Below the pieces are notes generated by a model. The model did no database searches and had not been told where the DNA came from. It saw only the letters and a list, made by a program, of their open reading frames with translations. Below are positions 24,280 to 32,060 of a DNA stretch of 39,528 nt, in pieces. Positions within the stretch are counted from its first letter, which is position 1, and each line of letters begins with the position of its first letter. The stretch comes from VBCK01 sp035939615 (GTDB lineage: Bacteria > Pseudomonadota > Gammaproteobacteria > Burkholderiales > Burkholderiaceae_F): NCBI GenBank assembly GCA_035939615.1, contig DASZFP010000016.1, forward strand, positions 1-39,528, in the 5' to 3' direction. Made by a program: the position numbers and the translations under genes.

Positions 24280-25380
24280 ATGACGCTCGCATCCGGACAG
24301 AAAGTCGCTTTGCGCCGCGCGCTGCCGCAGGACGTCGCGCGCGCTCATGGCTGGCTCGCCGAGTCGGACCTGACCTCGACCTGGATGGGCGCGCCGTGGT
24401 TCGCAGAGCGTCCGGTTCCGACGTTCACGCAGTTCCGGGGCTGGTGTCCGGAGCCCTATTTCAACGGCGCGCGTCCGTTCGATGGAAGAGCGCTGGTCTT
24501 GACGTCGGCCGCCATCGACCTGGGGATCCTGCTATGGCGCCGAATCGATTTGATGCGCGACCTGGTCGAGCTCGAGATCTGGCTGGCCGGCAGCGAGTAC
24601 TGCCGGCAGGGCATCGGGGCCGAGGCGCTGGCGCTGGGGTGCGCCTGGCTGCAGTCGAGCTTTGGAGTCAACCGGTTCCTGCTGCGTCCGTCGCGCCGCA
24701 ACGTGCGGGGCCTGCGTTGTGCACGGCGCGCAGGGTTCCGCGAAACCGATCTGGAGCCGGCCGACATGCTGGGCCGGCTCGGTCTGGAGGCTTCGCCCTA
24801 TCGCGACCCGGCCCTGCTGTTCAGGATCCTGCCGGTGACGTGGATGCTGCCGGTGTCCCCCGGGGCGGAGCTGTGGGTGTTCATCGACAGCGAGTTCAGC
24901 TCGCTGGACGCCCCCGCGCTGCTGAGCTTTGGCGCGGTGACCGCGGACGGGCACACCTTTTATGCCGAGCTCGAGCACGAGTGGCCGGTCGCCAATTCCT
25001 CGTTCGTCGAACAGAGCGTGCTGCCCCTGATGGAGAACGCGCGCGTGCCGCGAGCCCGCGCTGCCGAGCAGTTCGTCTCCTGGCTGCGCACTCTGGCCGA
25101 CGGCCGCGCGGTGCGCCTGATCAGCGACTCGGGCTTCGACCGATGGGCACTGGGCGAGCTGCTGTCGGCCGAGGACGCGCCCGACGGCATGCGGTGGCAG
25201 CGGGCGCCGGTGGCGTATGCGGAGCTGGATCGCCTGTCCGAAGAGCTCAGGCTGCGGCGGCACCATGCGCTGGACGACGCACTCGCGCTGCGATGCGCGG
25301 TGCTCGGGGAAACCGGCACCGAGGCGGCACCGCACGAGGCGCCGGCCGCCGCGCCGCGCTTCGCGGTTCAGCGCAGTTGA
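24280..25380 (+). CDS. Fusion of GNAT acetyltransferase and DEDDh exonuclease-like domain
   Basis: A 366-residue protein with two unrelated enzyme domains in one frame. Residues 1-185 are a RimJ/RimL-like GNAT domain: L-R-R-A-L-P-Q-D near the start, L-E-I-W-L as the core strand, R-Q-G-I-G-A-E-A-L (109-117) as acetyl-CoA loop, and R-N-V-R-G-L-R-C-A-R-R-A-G-F. Residues about 195-345 resemble the DEDDh 3'-5' exonuclease fold, close in style to Rv2179c-like exoribonucleases: Asp203 and Glu205 in F-I-D-S-E-F, Asp287 in S-D-S-G-F-D, and His328 with Asp333 in H-H-A-L-D-D. All five catalytic positions seem present. I see no stop or frameshift at the joint. No clear ribosome binding site precedes ATG 24280. 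Its 3' end overlaps the convergent PIN gene by 13 bases. Substrates are unknown. Confidence 0.82.
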   Translation: MTLASGQKVALRRALPQDVARAHGWLAESDLTSTWMGAPWFAERPVPTFTQFRGWCPEPYFNGARPFDGRALVLTSAAIDLGILLWRRIDLMRDLVELEIWLAGSEYCRQGIGAEALALGCAWLQSSFGVNRFLLRPSRRNVRGLRCARRAGFRETDLEPADMLGRLGLEASPYRDPALLFRILPVTWMLPVSPGAELWVFIDSEFSSLDAPALLSFGAVTADGHTFYAELEHEWPVANSSFVEQSVLPLMENARVPRARAAEQFVSWLRTLADGRAVRLISDSGFDRWALGELLSAEDAPDGMRWQRAPVAYAELDRLSEELRLRRHHALDDALALRCAVLGETGTEAAPHEAPAAAPRFAVQRS

Positions 25381-25853
25381 TCGAACCGGCTGGCAAACTC
25401 GCGCGGCGTGAGGATCGCCAACCCGGAACGCCGCGCCTGACGGGCCAGCGCGAGCAGCGCCCGGTCCTTGGTGAGGAGAACCGCAGCCTGCGCCGACCAG
25501 GCCAGGTCCAGGAATTTCTGATCGTCCGGATCGCGGCAGCGGCACGGTGCCGGGACGCTCAACGCGAACAGTCGTGCCCCGGCCTGCCACTGGCGCAGGC
25601 ACGCGTGCAGGCGCGAGCGCTCGGCAGGGCCCGGGGAAAAACGCGGCCGCCGCAGCACGGTCGCAAGTTCCGCGTCGGTCTGCTCGCAGCGCGCGGCCAC
25701 CCAGCCCTTTGATGCGAGCGCAGCAGCCAGCGATTGGCAATCGCGATCGACGAAGTAGTGCAGATCGAGCCAGACGTTCGTATCGACGACCACGACCTGC
25801 GGCCGGGCGATCGCGCTCGCCGCGGGCCCGGTCGCGGACGGATCCGCCGTCAC
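25368..25853 (-). CDS. PIN-domain protein (COG1569/PIN_3 type)
   Basis: A 161-residue putative metal-dependent ribonuclease. After a 17-residue Ala/Pro-rich leader come V-V-V-D-T-N-V-W-L-D (Asp24), Glu62 in T-D-A-E-L, C-R-D-P-D-D-Q-K-F-L-D-L-A (Asp108 to Asp116) and L-L-T-K-D (Asp130), the acidic residues of the PIN active site in the order seen in PIN_3 proteins. VapC-like toxins share this fold, but no antitoxin-like gene lies next to it. The GTG start overlaps the stop of the OmpA-like gene (GTGA, 25850-25853), so it is the last gene of the mdh-acnA operon. It overlaps the convergent fusion gene by 13 bases. Confidence 0.87.
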   Translation of the reverse strand: MTADPSATGPAASAIARPQVVVVDTNVWLDLHYFVDRDCQSLAAALASKGWVAARCEQTDAELATVLRRPRFSPGPAERSRLHACLRQWQAGARLFALSVPAPCRCRDPDDQKFLDLAWSAQAAVLLTKDRALLALARQARRSGLAILTPREFASRFDQLR

Positions 25854-26434
25854 GGCAGCAGCGCGAACTCCAGGCGCCGGTTGCGGAAGCGCGATTCCTC
25901 GTCCGGCTCGCTCGATACGGGCTCGGCGTCGCCGGCCCCGCGCGCGCGCAGGCGCCGCGAGGCCACGCCCTGGTTGACCAGGAAATCGATCACCGCCTGG
26001 GCGCGCCGTCTGGACAGCTCCAGGTCCGCCAGCGGCGAGTCGGTGGCGTCGGTGTGACCCGATATCTCGTATCGCTCGTCAGCCGGCCGCGCCGCGAGCG
26101 CGCCGCCGACCTGCATGAGCACCGGCTCGGCGTCGTCCGGCAGCGTCGAGCTGCCTGCCTTGAAATCGATGACGACCAGATTCAACGCCTCCAGCACCTG
26201 CGAGGTGGCCGACTGCGCCGTCAGCGCACCCAGCGCCGCCATCGCGTGGAAGTTGCCGACCCGCACCGCCGTCTTGGGGTCGAACGGAGGCGCCGGCCCG
26301 GTGGCGGCCGGCAGCGGGTGGGCGGGCAGGCAGGCCCGGATCAGCAGGGCGCCGATCAGACCCAGTGCCAGCAGCGGCCAGATATCGGTAAAGAAACGGA
26401 TCACGCCGTGATCGGCGGCGTCACTCTCGGTCAT
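25850..26434 (-). CDS. OmpA-family peptidoglycan-binding protein
   Basis: A 194-residue inner-membrane-anchored protein. One membrane helix (about 18-36) is followed by a linker and an OmpA C-terminal domain (about 85-192) with V-V-I-D-F, I-S-G-H-T-D-A-T-D, L-S-R-R-R-A-Q-A-V and the closing N-R-R-L-E-F, which bind peptidoglycan. The helix has no cleavage or lipobox signal, so the domain would hang in the periplasm from the inner membrane. It starts 11 bases after acnA and is coupled to the PIN gene, an unusual place for such a protein. It may be a remnant or relative of MotB/Pal-type proteins; its task here is unknown. Confidence 0.88.
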   Translation of the reverse strand: MTESDAADHGVIRFFTDIWPLLALGLIGALLIRACLPAHPLPAATGPAPPFDPKTAVRVGNFHAMAALGALTAQSATSQVLEALNLVVIDFKAGSSTLPDDAEPVLMQVGGALAARPADERYEISGHTDATDSPLADLELSRRRAQAVIDFLVNQGVASRRLRARGAGDAEPVSSEPDEESRFRNRRLEFALLP

Positions 26435-26445
26435 CCGTCGCCCCG

Positions 26446-29166
26446 CTAGGCGGCCGCGGGCTGGGCGAGCAGCTGGCGCAGCACGAACGGCAGGATGCCG
26501 CCGTGGCGGAAGTAATCGACCTCGATCGGCGTATCGATCCGCAGCGTCAACGCGATCTCGCGCGTGGAGCCATCCGCGCGCCGCATCAGCAGCGTGAGCG
26601 GCTGCTGCGGACGCAGCGTGTCGTCGATCCCCATCAGATCGAACTGCTCGTCGCCGCGGATGCCGAGCGTGGCCGCGCTCTGACCCGATCCGAACTGAAG
26701 CGGCAGCACGCCCATCCCGACCAGGTTGCTGCGGTGAATGCGCTCGAAGCTGCGCGCAACGACCGCCCGCACGCCCAGCAACTGCGTTCCCTTGGCGGCC
26801 CAGTCGCGCGAGGATCCGGTTCCGTACTCTTCGCCCCCGAAGACGATCGTCGGCACGCCCTCGTCCCGGTAGCGCATGGCGGCCTCGTAGAGCGGCATTC
26901 GCGCGCCGGAGGGCTGGTGGACCGTGAAGCCGCCTTCGATGCGCGAACCGTCGGGCTCGGGCTCGATCATCAGGTTCTTGATACGGACGTTGGCGAACGT
27001 GCCGCGCATCATCACCTCGTGATTGCCGCGCCGCGCGCCATAGCTGTTGAAATCCGCCTTGGACACGCCATGAGCGATCAGCCAGCGGCCCGCGGGGGCG
27101 GTGTCCTTGATCGACCCGGCCGGCGAGATGTGGTCAGTCGTGATCGAGTCGCCGAAAATCGCCAGCGCGCGCGCGCCGCGCACCGGATCGACGCGACCCG
27201 GATGCATCGAGAAGCCCTCGAAAAACGGCGGCTCGGCGATGTAGGTCGAGGTCGGCCAGCCGTAGGTCTGGCCGGTGCCGCCCTTGATGTTCTGCCACAG
27301 CTCGCCGGGGTTGGATCCGACCTGCGCGTAGTTCGAACGGAACGCCTGCCCGTCCATCGCGTACTTGAGCAGCGCCTCGACCTCCTGGCCCGACGGCCAG
27401 ATGTCGCCGATCCAGACGTCGCGCCCGCTGGTTCCGCGACCGATCGGCTCTGACATCAGGTCTTTCAACACCGTGCCGGCCAGTGCGTAGGCGACCACCA
27501 GGGGCGGCGAGCCCAGGAAGTTGGCCCGGATGTTCGGATGGATGCGGGCCTCGAAATTGCGATTGCCGGACAGCACGGCGGCGCACACGAGATCGTTCTT
27601 GATGATCACGTCGTTGAGCTCCGGCGTCAGGTCGCCGGAGTTACCGATGCAGGTCGTGCATCCGTAGGCGGCCAAGCTGAAACCGAGCTTTTCCAGATAG
27701 GGCAGCAGCCCGGCGCGCTGCAGGTACTCCGTCACGATGCGCGATCCGGGCGCGAGGGATGTCTTCACGTGCGGACGCACCGAAAGGCCCGCCTCCACCG
27801 CTTTCTTCGCGAGCAGACCCGCGGCCAGCATCACGCTCGGGTTGCTGGTGTTGGTGCACGAGGTAATGGCGGCGATCAGTACGTCGCCATTGCGGATCGA
27901 AAGGCCGTTGGCCGTCGCGAACGCGCGCTGCAGCTTGTCTTTGGGCTGGTTGAATCCGTTTTCCCCGACCGGCTTGCTGAACAGCTCCGAAAAGGAACGC
28001 TTCACCTGGCCGATCTCGATGCGGTCCTGCGGCCGCTTCGGACCGGCCAGCGACGGTGCCACCGACGTCAGATCCAGCGTCAGAACCTTGGTGTAATCGA
28101 TGTCGCCGGCGCGCGGTACGCCGAACAGGCCCTGGGCCCGGTAATACGCCTCGAACGCATCGATCTCGGCCCGGGTGCGCCCGGTGCCCTCGAAGTAGGC
28201 GATCGTTTTCTCGTCGACCGGGAAAAAGCCCATGGTGGCGCCGTATTCAGGCGCCATATTCGCGATCGTTGCGCGGTCGGGCACCGACAGCGAAGCCGTT
28301 CCCTCGCCGAAGAACTCGACGAATTTGCCCACTACCTTTTCCCGTCGCAGCATCTCGGTGATCGTCAGGACCAGGTCGGTGGCCGTGACGCCGCCCCGCA
28401 GCCGGCCTTTCAGCTCCACGCCGATCACATCCGGCGTCAGCAGGTACACCGGCTGCCCCAGCATCGCCGCTTCGGCCTCGATGCCGCCGACGCCCCAGCC
28501 GACCACGCCGATGCCGTTGATCATGGTCGTATGGCTGTCGGTGCCGACCAGGGTGTCCGGAAAGTAGAGGCCGTCGCGCTGGTGCACGCCGCGCGCCAGA
28601 AACTCCAGGTTGACCTGGTGCACGATGCCGAATCCGGGCGGCACCACACGGAAAGTCTTGAACGCCTGCATGCCCCATTTCATGAATTCGTAGCGCTCCC
28701 GGTTGCGCTCGAACTCCAGCTTCATGTTCAGATCCAGCGCGTTGCGGGTGCCATAGTGGTCGACCATCACCGAATGGTCCACGACCAGGTCCACCGGAAC
28801 CAGCGGCTCGATCAGCCCGGGCTGGCGCCCCATGCGCGCGGCCACCCCGCGCATCGCGGCCAGATCCACCAGCAGCGGAACCCCGGTGAAGTCCTGCAAC
28901 ACCACGCGCGCGACCACGAACGGGATCTCTTCGCTGCGGGCGGCCCGGGGATGCCAGGCGGCCAGTTGCCGTACGTGATCCTCGGTGACTTTCTTGCCGT
29001 CGCAGTTTCTCAGCACCGACTCCAGCACCACCCGGATCGAGTGGGGCAGGCGCGCGATCTGCCCGAGCCCGGCCGCTTCCAGCGCGGCCAGTCGATAGAA
29101 CCGGCCCCGCGCGCCGACCGCGGGGGAAAATTCCTGCAGGCTGCCGAACGGATTCGTGGTCGTCAT
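26446..29166 (-). CDS. acnA: Aconitate hydratase A
   Basis: A 906-residue aconitase that converts citrate to isocitrate through cis-aconitate in the TCA cycle. The [4Fe-4S] ligands Cys437 (in S-C-T-N-T-S-N-P), Cys503 and Cys506 (in G-C-T-T-C-I-G-N-S-G) are present, two residues shifted from E. coli AcnA. V-G-T-D-S-H-T-T-M and the C-terminal swivel domain with Y-G-T-G-S-S-R-D-W-A-A-K-G are intact, and the length is normal for the family. GGAG five bases before ATG 29166 supports the start. It follows mdh after 32 bases and precedes the OmpA-like gene, so it belongs to one transcript read away from the gntR regulator. Confidence 0.97.
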   Translation of the reverse strand: MTTTNPFGSLQEFSPAVGARGRFYRLAALEAAGLGQIARLPHSIRVVLESVLRNCDGKKVTEDHVRQLAAWHPRAARSEEIPFVVARVVLQDFTGVPLLVDLAAMRGVAARMGRQPGLIEPLVPVDLVVDHSVMVDHYGTRNALDLNMKLEFERNRERYEFMKWGMQAFKTFRVVPPGFGIVHQVNLEFLARGVHQRDGLYFPDTLVGTDSHTTMINGIGVVGWGVGGIEAEAAMLGQPVYLLTPDVIGVELKGRLRGGVTATDLVLTITEMLRREKVVGKFVEFFGEGTASLSVPDRATIANMAPEYGATMGFFPVDEKTIAYFEGTGRTRAEIDAFEAYYRAQGLFGVPRAGDIDYTKVLTLDLTSVAPSLAGPKRPQDRIEIGQVKRSFSELFSKPVGENGFNQPKDKLQRAFATANGLSIRNGDVLIAAITSCTNTSNPSVMLAAGLLAKKAVEAGLSVRPHVKTSLAPGSRIVTEYLQRAGLLPYLEKLGFSLAAYGCTTCIGNSGDLTPELNDVIIKNDLVCAAVLSGNRNFEARIHPNIRANFLGSPPLVVAYALAGTVLKDLMSEPIGRGTSGRDVWIGDIWPSGQEVEALLKYAMDGQAFRSNYAQVGSNPGELWQNIKGGTGQTYGWPTSTYIAEPPFFEGFSMHPGRVDPVRGARALAIFGDSITTDHISPAGSIKDTAPAGRWLIAHGVSKADFNSYGARRGNHEVMMRGTFANVRIKNLMIEPEPDGSRIEGGFTVHQPSGARMPLYEAAMRYRDEGVPTIVFGGEEYGTGSSRDWAAKGTQLLGVRAVVARSFERIHRSNLVGMGVLPLQFGSGQSAATLGIRGDEQFDLMGIDDTLRPQQPLTLLMRRADGSTREIALTLRIDTPIEVDYFRHGGILPFVLRQLLAQPAAA

Positions 29167-29198
29167 TTGGGCTCCATTCGAGGGGCGGGGGAGAGGGC

Positions 29199-30188
29199 TT
29201 AACCAACGAGATGCGCGATCGCCTTGCGCTCCTCGTCCAGCTCCGCCAGCGTCTTGTTCATGCAGCTGCGCGAGAACTCGTCGATCGCGAGGCCGGGCAC
29301 GATCTTGTAGTCGCCCGAATCGCAGGTCACCGGAAAGCCGAACAGCGTATCAGCGGCAATGCCGTAACTGCCGTCCGACGGCACCCCCATCGAGACCCAG
29401 TGCCCGCCGGTTCCCATTACCCAGTCGCGCATGTGGTCGATCGCGGCATTGGCGGCCGAGGCGGCCGAGGACATGCCGCGCGCCTCGATCACGGCCGCGC
29501 CCCGTTTGCCCACCAGCGGAAGAAACGTCTCGCGGTACCATTTTTCGTCGTTGATGGCCTGCGGCACCGGCCGGTTTTCAACGGTCGCGAAGCGGTAGTC
29601 GGCGTACATCGTGGGGGAGTGATTGCCCCACACGCACAGCGAACGGATCGCCTGCACCGGCACTGCGAGCTTGGCCGCGATCTGCGACACGGCCCGGTTG
29701 TGATCCAGCCGCATCATCGAGGTGAAATTGCGCTTGGGCAGGTCGGGCGCCGATTTCATCGCGATGTAGGCGTTCGTGTTGGCCGGGTTGCCGACCACCA
29801 GGGTCTTGACGGTGCGGCGCGCCACGGCGTTGAGCGCCTTGCCCTGCGCCGTGAAGATCTGCGCGTTGGCCGTGAGCAGGTCGCGCCGCTCCATGCCGGG
29901 GCCGCGCGGGCGGGCGCCGACCAGCAATGCGTAGTCGGCGTCGCGGAACGCCGCGTTGGGGTCGCTGTGGGGCTGCATCGAGGCCAGCAGAGGAAATGCG
30001 CAGTCCTGCAGCTCCATCATCACGCCCGCCAGCGCCTTCTGGACTTTCTCGTCCGGTATCTCCAGCAGCTGCAGGCTGATCGGCTGGTCCTTGCCCAGCA
30101 TTTCTCCGGCCGCGATGCGAAACAGCAGCGCATAGCCGATCTGTCCAGCGGCGCCGGTCACCGCGACGCGCACAGGTGTCTTGGTCAT
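29199..30188 (-). CDS. mdh: Malate dehydrogenase (NAD)
   Basis: A 329-residue dehydrogenase, the length and type common in Burkholderiales (related to the cytosolic eukaryotic form). It oxidises malate to oxaloacetate. The NAD-binding loop G-A-A-G-Q-I-G lies at 12-18; R-P-R-G-P-G-M-E-R-R-D-L-L contains substrate arginines; V-G-N-P-A-N-T-N and the catalytic His190 in W-G-N-H-S-P-T-M are in place. The open frame runs 81 codons further upstream, but ATG 30188 has a GGGGAG ribosome binding site and starts as family members do. It is the first gene of the mdh-acnA operon and is divergent from gntR. Confidence 0.97.
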   Translation of the reverse strand: MTKTPVRVAVTGAAGQIGYALLFRIAAGEMLGKDQPISLQLLEIPDEKVQKALAGVMMELQDCAFPLLASMQPHSDPNAAFRDADYALLVGARPRGPGMERRDLLTANAQIFTAQGKALNAVARRTVKTLVVGNPANTNAYIAMKSAPDLPKRNFTSMMRLDHNRAVSQIAAKLAVPVQAIRSLCVWGNHSPTMYADYRFATVENRPVPQAINDEKWYRETFLPLVGKRGAAVIEARGMSSAASAANAAIDHMRDWVMGTGGHWVSMGVPSDGSYGIAADTLFGFPVTCDSGDYKIVPGLAIDEFSRSCMNKTLAELDEERKAIAHLVG

Positions 30189-30358
30189 CGGAATCTCCCC
30201 GAGAAGCGAACTGGGTTGCACATCATCGAAGCCGGATGCGAGAGCGTGCTGCGATGCATCGAGGAAGCGGAGTGTAATGCGGGCGCATTTCGCCACCCCG
30301 GAGGCGCTGTTGCCGCCTCCGGCAGGGGTCGTTTCCCGTCCGGCCAGCATAGCCAAAC

Positions 30359-30370
30359 TCTTATATAAGA
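30359..30370. promoter_or_regulatory. Palindromic candidate operator between mdh and gntR
   Basis: A perfect 12-bp palindrome, TCTTATATAAGA, stands out as an AT-rich island in GC-rich sequence. Its right half is repeated directly (ATAAGA at 30365-30370 and again at 30372-30377). GntR/HutC-type regulators bind short AT-rich palindromes of this kind. The site would let the adjacent GntR protein control itself and perhaps mdh-acnA. The regulator assignment is inference. Confidence 0.6.
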
Positions 30371-30376
30371 CATAAG

Positions 30377-31195
30377 ATGGCAACCCCGGGTTCCCCGATC
30401 GACGTGACCTCGAACATGGAAAGCAGCCCACCGGCGCCTTTGCGGCCGGCGGCCGGATCCCGGCGCGGCACGGCCCGCTCGGCCGTGTTCGCGCCCCTGT
30501 ACCAGCAGATCCGGCACCTGCTGGTCGAGAGCCTGCGCCAGGGCGAGTGGATGCCCGGGGCCGCGATTCCGAGCGAGACGGAGCTGGCCAACCGCTTCCA
30601 GGTCAGCCAGGGAACGGTACGCAAGGCGATCGACGAGCTGGCTGCCGAGAACCTGCTGGTGCGCCGCCAGGGCAAGGGCACGTTTGTCGCGACGCACAAC
30701 GAGCCGAAGGCGCAGCACCGGTTTCTGCGGCTGGTTCCGGATCACGGCGCCCGTGGGGTCGCCAGCAGCCGCTTCCTGGAGTGTCGTACCGTTCGCGCGG
30801 TCGCCGAGGTCACGTCGCGCCTCGGACTGCGCGCCGGCGCCAGCCTGATCCATATTCGCCGCGTGTTGCTGTTCGGCGATGCGCCGACCGTGCTCGACGA
30901 CATCTGGCTGCCCGCCGGCCCGTTCCGCAGGCTGTCCGCCGACATGCTGGCGCAGTACAACGGGCCGCTGTACGGCCTGTTCGAGAGCGAGTTCGGCGTG
31001 CGGATGATCCGGGCCGAGGAGCAGTTGCGGGCCGTGGCGGCCACGCCCGAGGCGGCCGCGTCGCTGCAGGTCGCGGCCGGCTCGCCGCTGCTCAGGGTGG
31101 ACCGCGTCTCCTACACCTATGGGGATCGCGCCATCGAGTTCCGGCGCGGCCACTGCGCGACGACCGATTTCCATTACTGGAACGCACTGACCTGA
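30377..31195 (+). CDS. GntR-family regulator with UTRA domain
   Basis: A 272-residue transcription factor. The winged helix (about 38-106) contains P-L-Y-Q-Q-I, I-P-S-E-T-E-L-A-N-R-F-Q-V-S-Q-G-T-V-R-K-A-I and R-R-Q-G-K-G-T-F-V, the classic GntR pattern. The UTRA ligand-binding domain (about 125-268) marks the HutC subfamily. Its position between divergent mdh-acnA and sdh-gltA-suc operons, a conserved arrangement in Burkholderiales, indicates control of TCA-cycle genes by a metabolite. ATG 30377 lies only six bases after the palindromic operator and lacks a ribosome binding site; ATG 30416 (codon 14) may be the real start, which would leave space for a leader. The effector is unknown. Confidence 0.92.
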   Translation: MATPGSPIDVTSNMESSPPAPLRPAAGSRRGTARSAVFAPLYQQIRHLLVESLRQGEWMPGAAIPSETELANRFQVSQGTVRKAIDELAAENLLVRRQGKGTFVATHNEPKAQHRFLRLVPDHGARGVASSRFLECRTVRAVAEVTSRLGLRAGASLIHIRRVLLFGDAPTVLDDIWLPAGPFRRLSADMLAQYNGPLYGLFESEFGVRMIRAEEQLRAVAATPEAAASLQVAAGSPLLRVDRVSYTYGDRAIEFRRGHCATTDFHYWNALT

Positions 31196-31250
31196 CCCGG
31201 GTCGGATTCCCATTTCGGGGCGCTCGCACGCGCTTCCCCGAATTCGGTCA

Positions 31251-31260
31251 CAATATATTG
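31251..31260. promoter_or_regulatory. AT-rich palindrome upstream of sdhC
   Basis: A perfect 10-bp palindrome CAATATATTG sits 43 bases before the sdhC start in the 108-base gap after gntR. It contains a possible -10 box (TATATT) but I see no matching -35 box. It may be the core of the sdh promoter or a regulator site; its sequence differs from the mdh-gntR palindrome. Confidence 0.4.
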
Positions 31261-31279
31261 CATTGCAACTAGAAGTCGA

Positions 31280-31297
31280 GCACCCTCCGAGGGGTGC
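31280..31297 (+). promoter_or_regulatory. Hairpin covering the sdhC ribosome binding site
   Basis: GCACCC (31280-31285) pairs with GGGTGC (31292-31297) around a TCCGAG loop. The only ribosome-binding-like sequence for sdhC, AGGGG at 31290-31294, is nine bases before the ATG and partly inside the stem. Folding would reduce translation of sdhC. Its use in regulation is inference. Confidence 0.45.
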
Positions 31298-31303
31298 CGC
31301 CCC

Positions 31304-31699
31304 ATGCCACAGCGGCGCGCGATACGGAACATCGGGATCACCGATCTGGTGCGATACCGGCTGCCGGTACCCGGCGTGCTGTCGATCCTGCACCGCGTGA
31401 GCGGCGTGCTGATGTTCGTGCTGCTGCCGTGGCTGCTGTGGCTGTTCGACATGAGCCTGCGTTCGGAGGTGGGCTACCAGCGCCTGCTTCAAGTGGCGGG
31501 CGGCTGGTCGATCCGGGCGATCCTGGTGGTACTGGCCTGGGCCGTGCTGCATCACCTGGTGGCCGGCGTTCGCTTCCTGGCGCTCGACCTGGACCTGGGT
31601 ATGACGCGCCCGGCAGCGCGCCGCAGCGCCTGGATCGTGTTCGCGATCAGCCTGCCGCTGGCCGCGTGGGTCGCCCTGATCATATTCGGAGTGCTGTGA
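31304..31699 (+). CDS. sdhC: Succinate dehydrogenase cytochrome b556 subunit
   Basis: A 131-residue membrane anchor of complex II with three helices (about 28-48, 68-90 and 108-130). Ser27 and Arg31 in S-I-L-H-R-V-S-G sit at the same positions as the quinone-site residues of E. coli SdhC, and His84 in L-H-H-L-V-A-G-V-R matches the haem b ligand. It opens the sdhCDAB operon. The TGA shares its last base with the ATG of sdhD (TGATG), so translation of the two anchors is coupled. The start lies behind the hairpin described separately. Confidence 0.95.
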   Translation: MPQRRAIRNIGITDLVRYRLPVPGVLSILHRVSGVLMFVLLPWLLWLFDMSLRSEVGYQRLLQVAGGWSIRAILVVLAWAVLHHLVAGVRFLALDLDLGMTRPAARRSAWIVFAISLPLAAWVALIIFGVL

Positions 31700-32055
31700 T
31701 GTCGATCGGCGCCAGAAGGCTGGTCGTCGGAGCCCACTACGGTTTGCGCGACTGGCTGGTCCAGCGCGCCACCGCGGTGGTGCTGGCCATCTACCTGATC
31801 GCGCTGGCGCTCCTGGTCGTCTCGTCGCGGCCGATCGACTACGACGCCTGGGCCGGGATTTTCGCACCGCTGGGCATGAAGATCGCCACGTTGATCGCGT
31901 TCGTGGCGCTCGCGTATCACGCCTGGATCGGGATGCGCGATGTCTGGATGGACTACGTGCGGTCCACGGCGGTCCGGATGGTGCTGCAACTGGCAACGAT
32001 TCTGTGGCTGGCGGCCTGCCTGGCGTGGGCCGTGCAGATTCTCTGGAGGGTGTGA
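31699..32055 (+). CDS. sdhD: Succinate dehydrogenase membrane anchor subunit
   Basis: A 118-residue anchor subunit with three helices (about 22-42, 58-80 and 92-115). W-L-V-Q-R-A-T-A-V is the typical opening of the first helix. His74 in A-Y-H-A-W-I-G-M-R-D and the Asp85-Tyr86 pair correspond to haem- and quinone-site residues of E. coli SdhD. With SdhC it holds the flavoprotein and iron-sulfur subunits at the inner membrane. The start overlaps sdhC by one base; sdhA begins 5 bases after the stop. Confidence 0.93.
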   Translation: MSIGARRLVVGAHYGLRDWLVQRATAVVLAIYLIALALLVVSSRPIDYDAWAGIFAPLGMKIATLIAFVALAYHAWIGMRDVWMDYVRSTAVRMVLQLATILWLAACLAWAVQILWRV

Positions 32056-32060
32056 ACGCG

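Noticed and set aside
25368..25853. A VapBC toxin-antitoxin module
   Set aside because: The PIN protein is present, but the neighbour is an OmpA-like membrane protein and not an antitoxin-type DNA-binding protein.
30189..30431. An 81-codon extension of mdh upstream of ATG 30188
   Set aside because: It would run across the operator and the start of gntR, and the ribosome binding site and family start agree with 30188.
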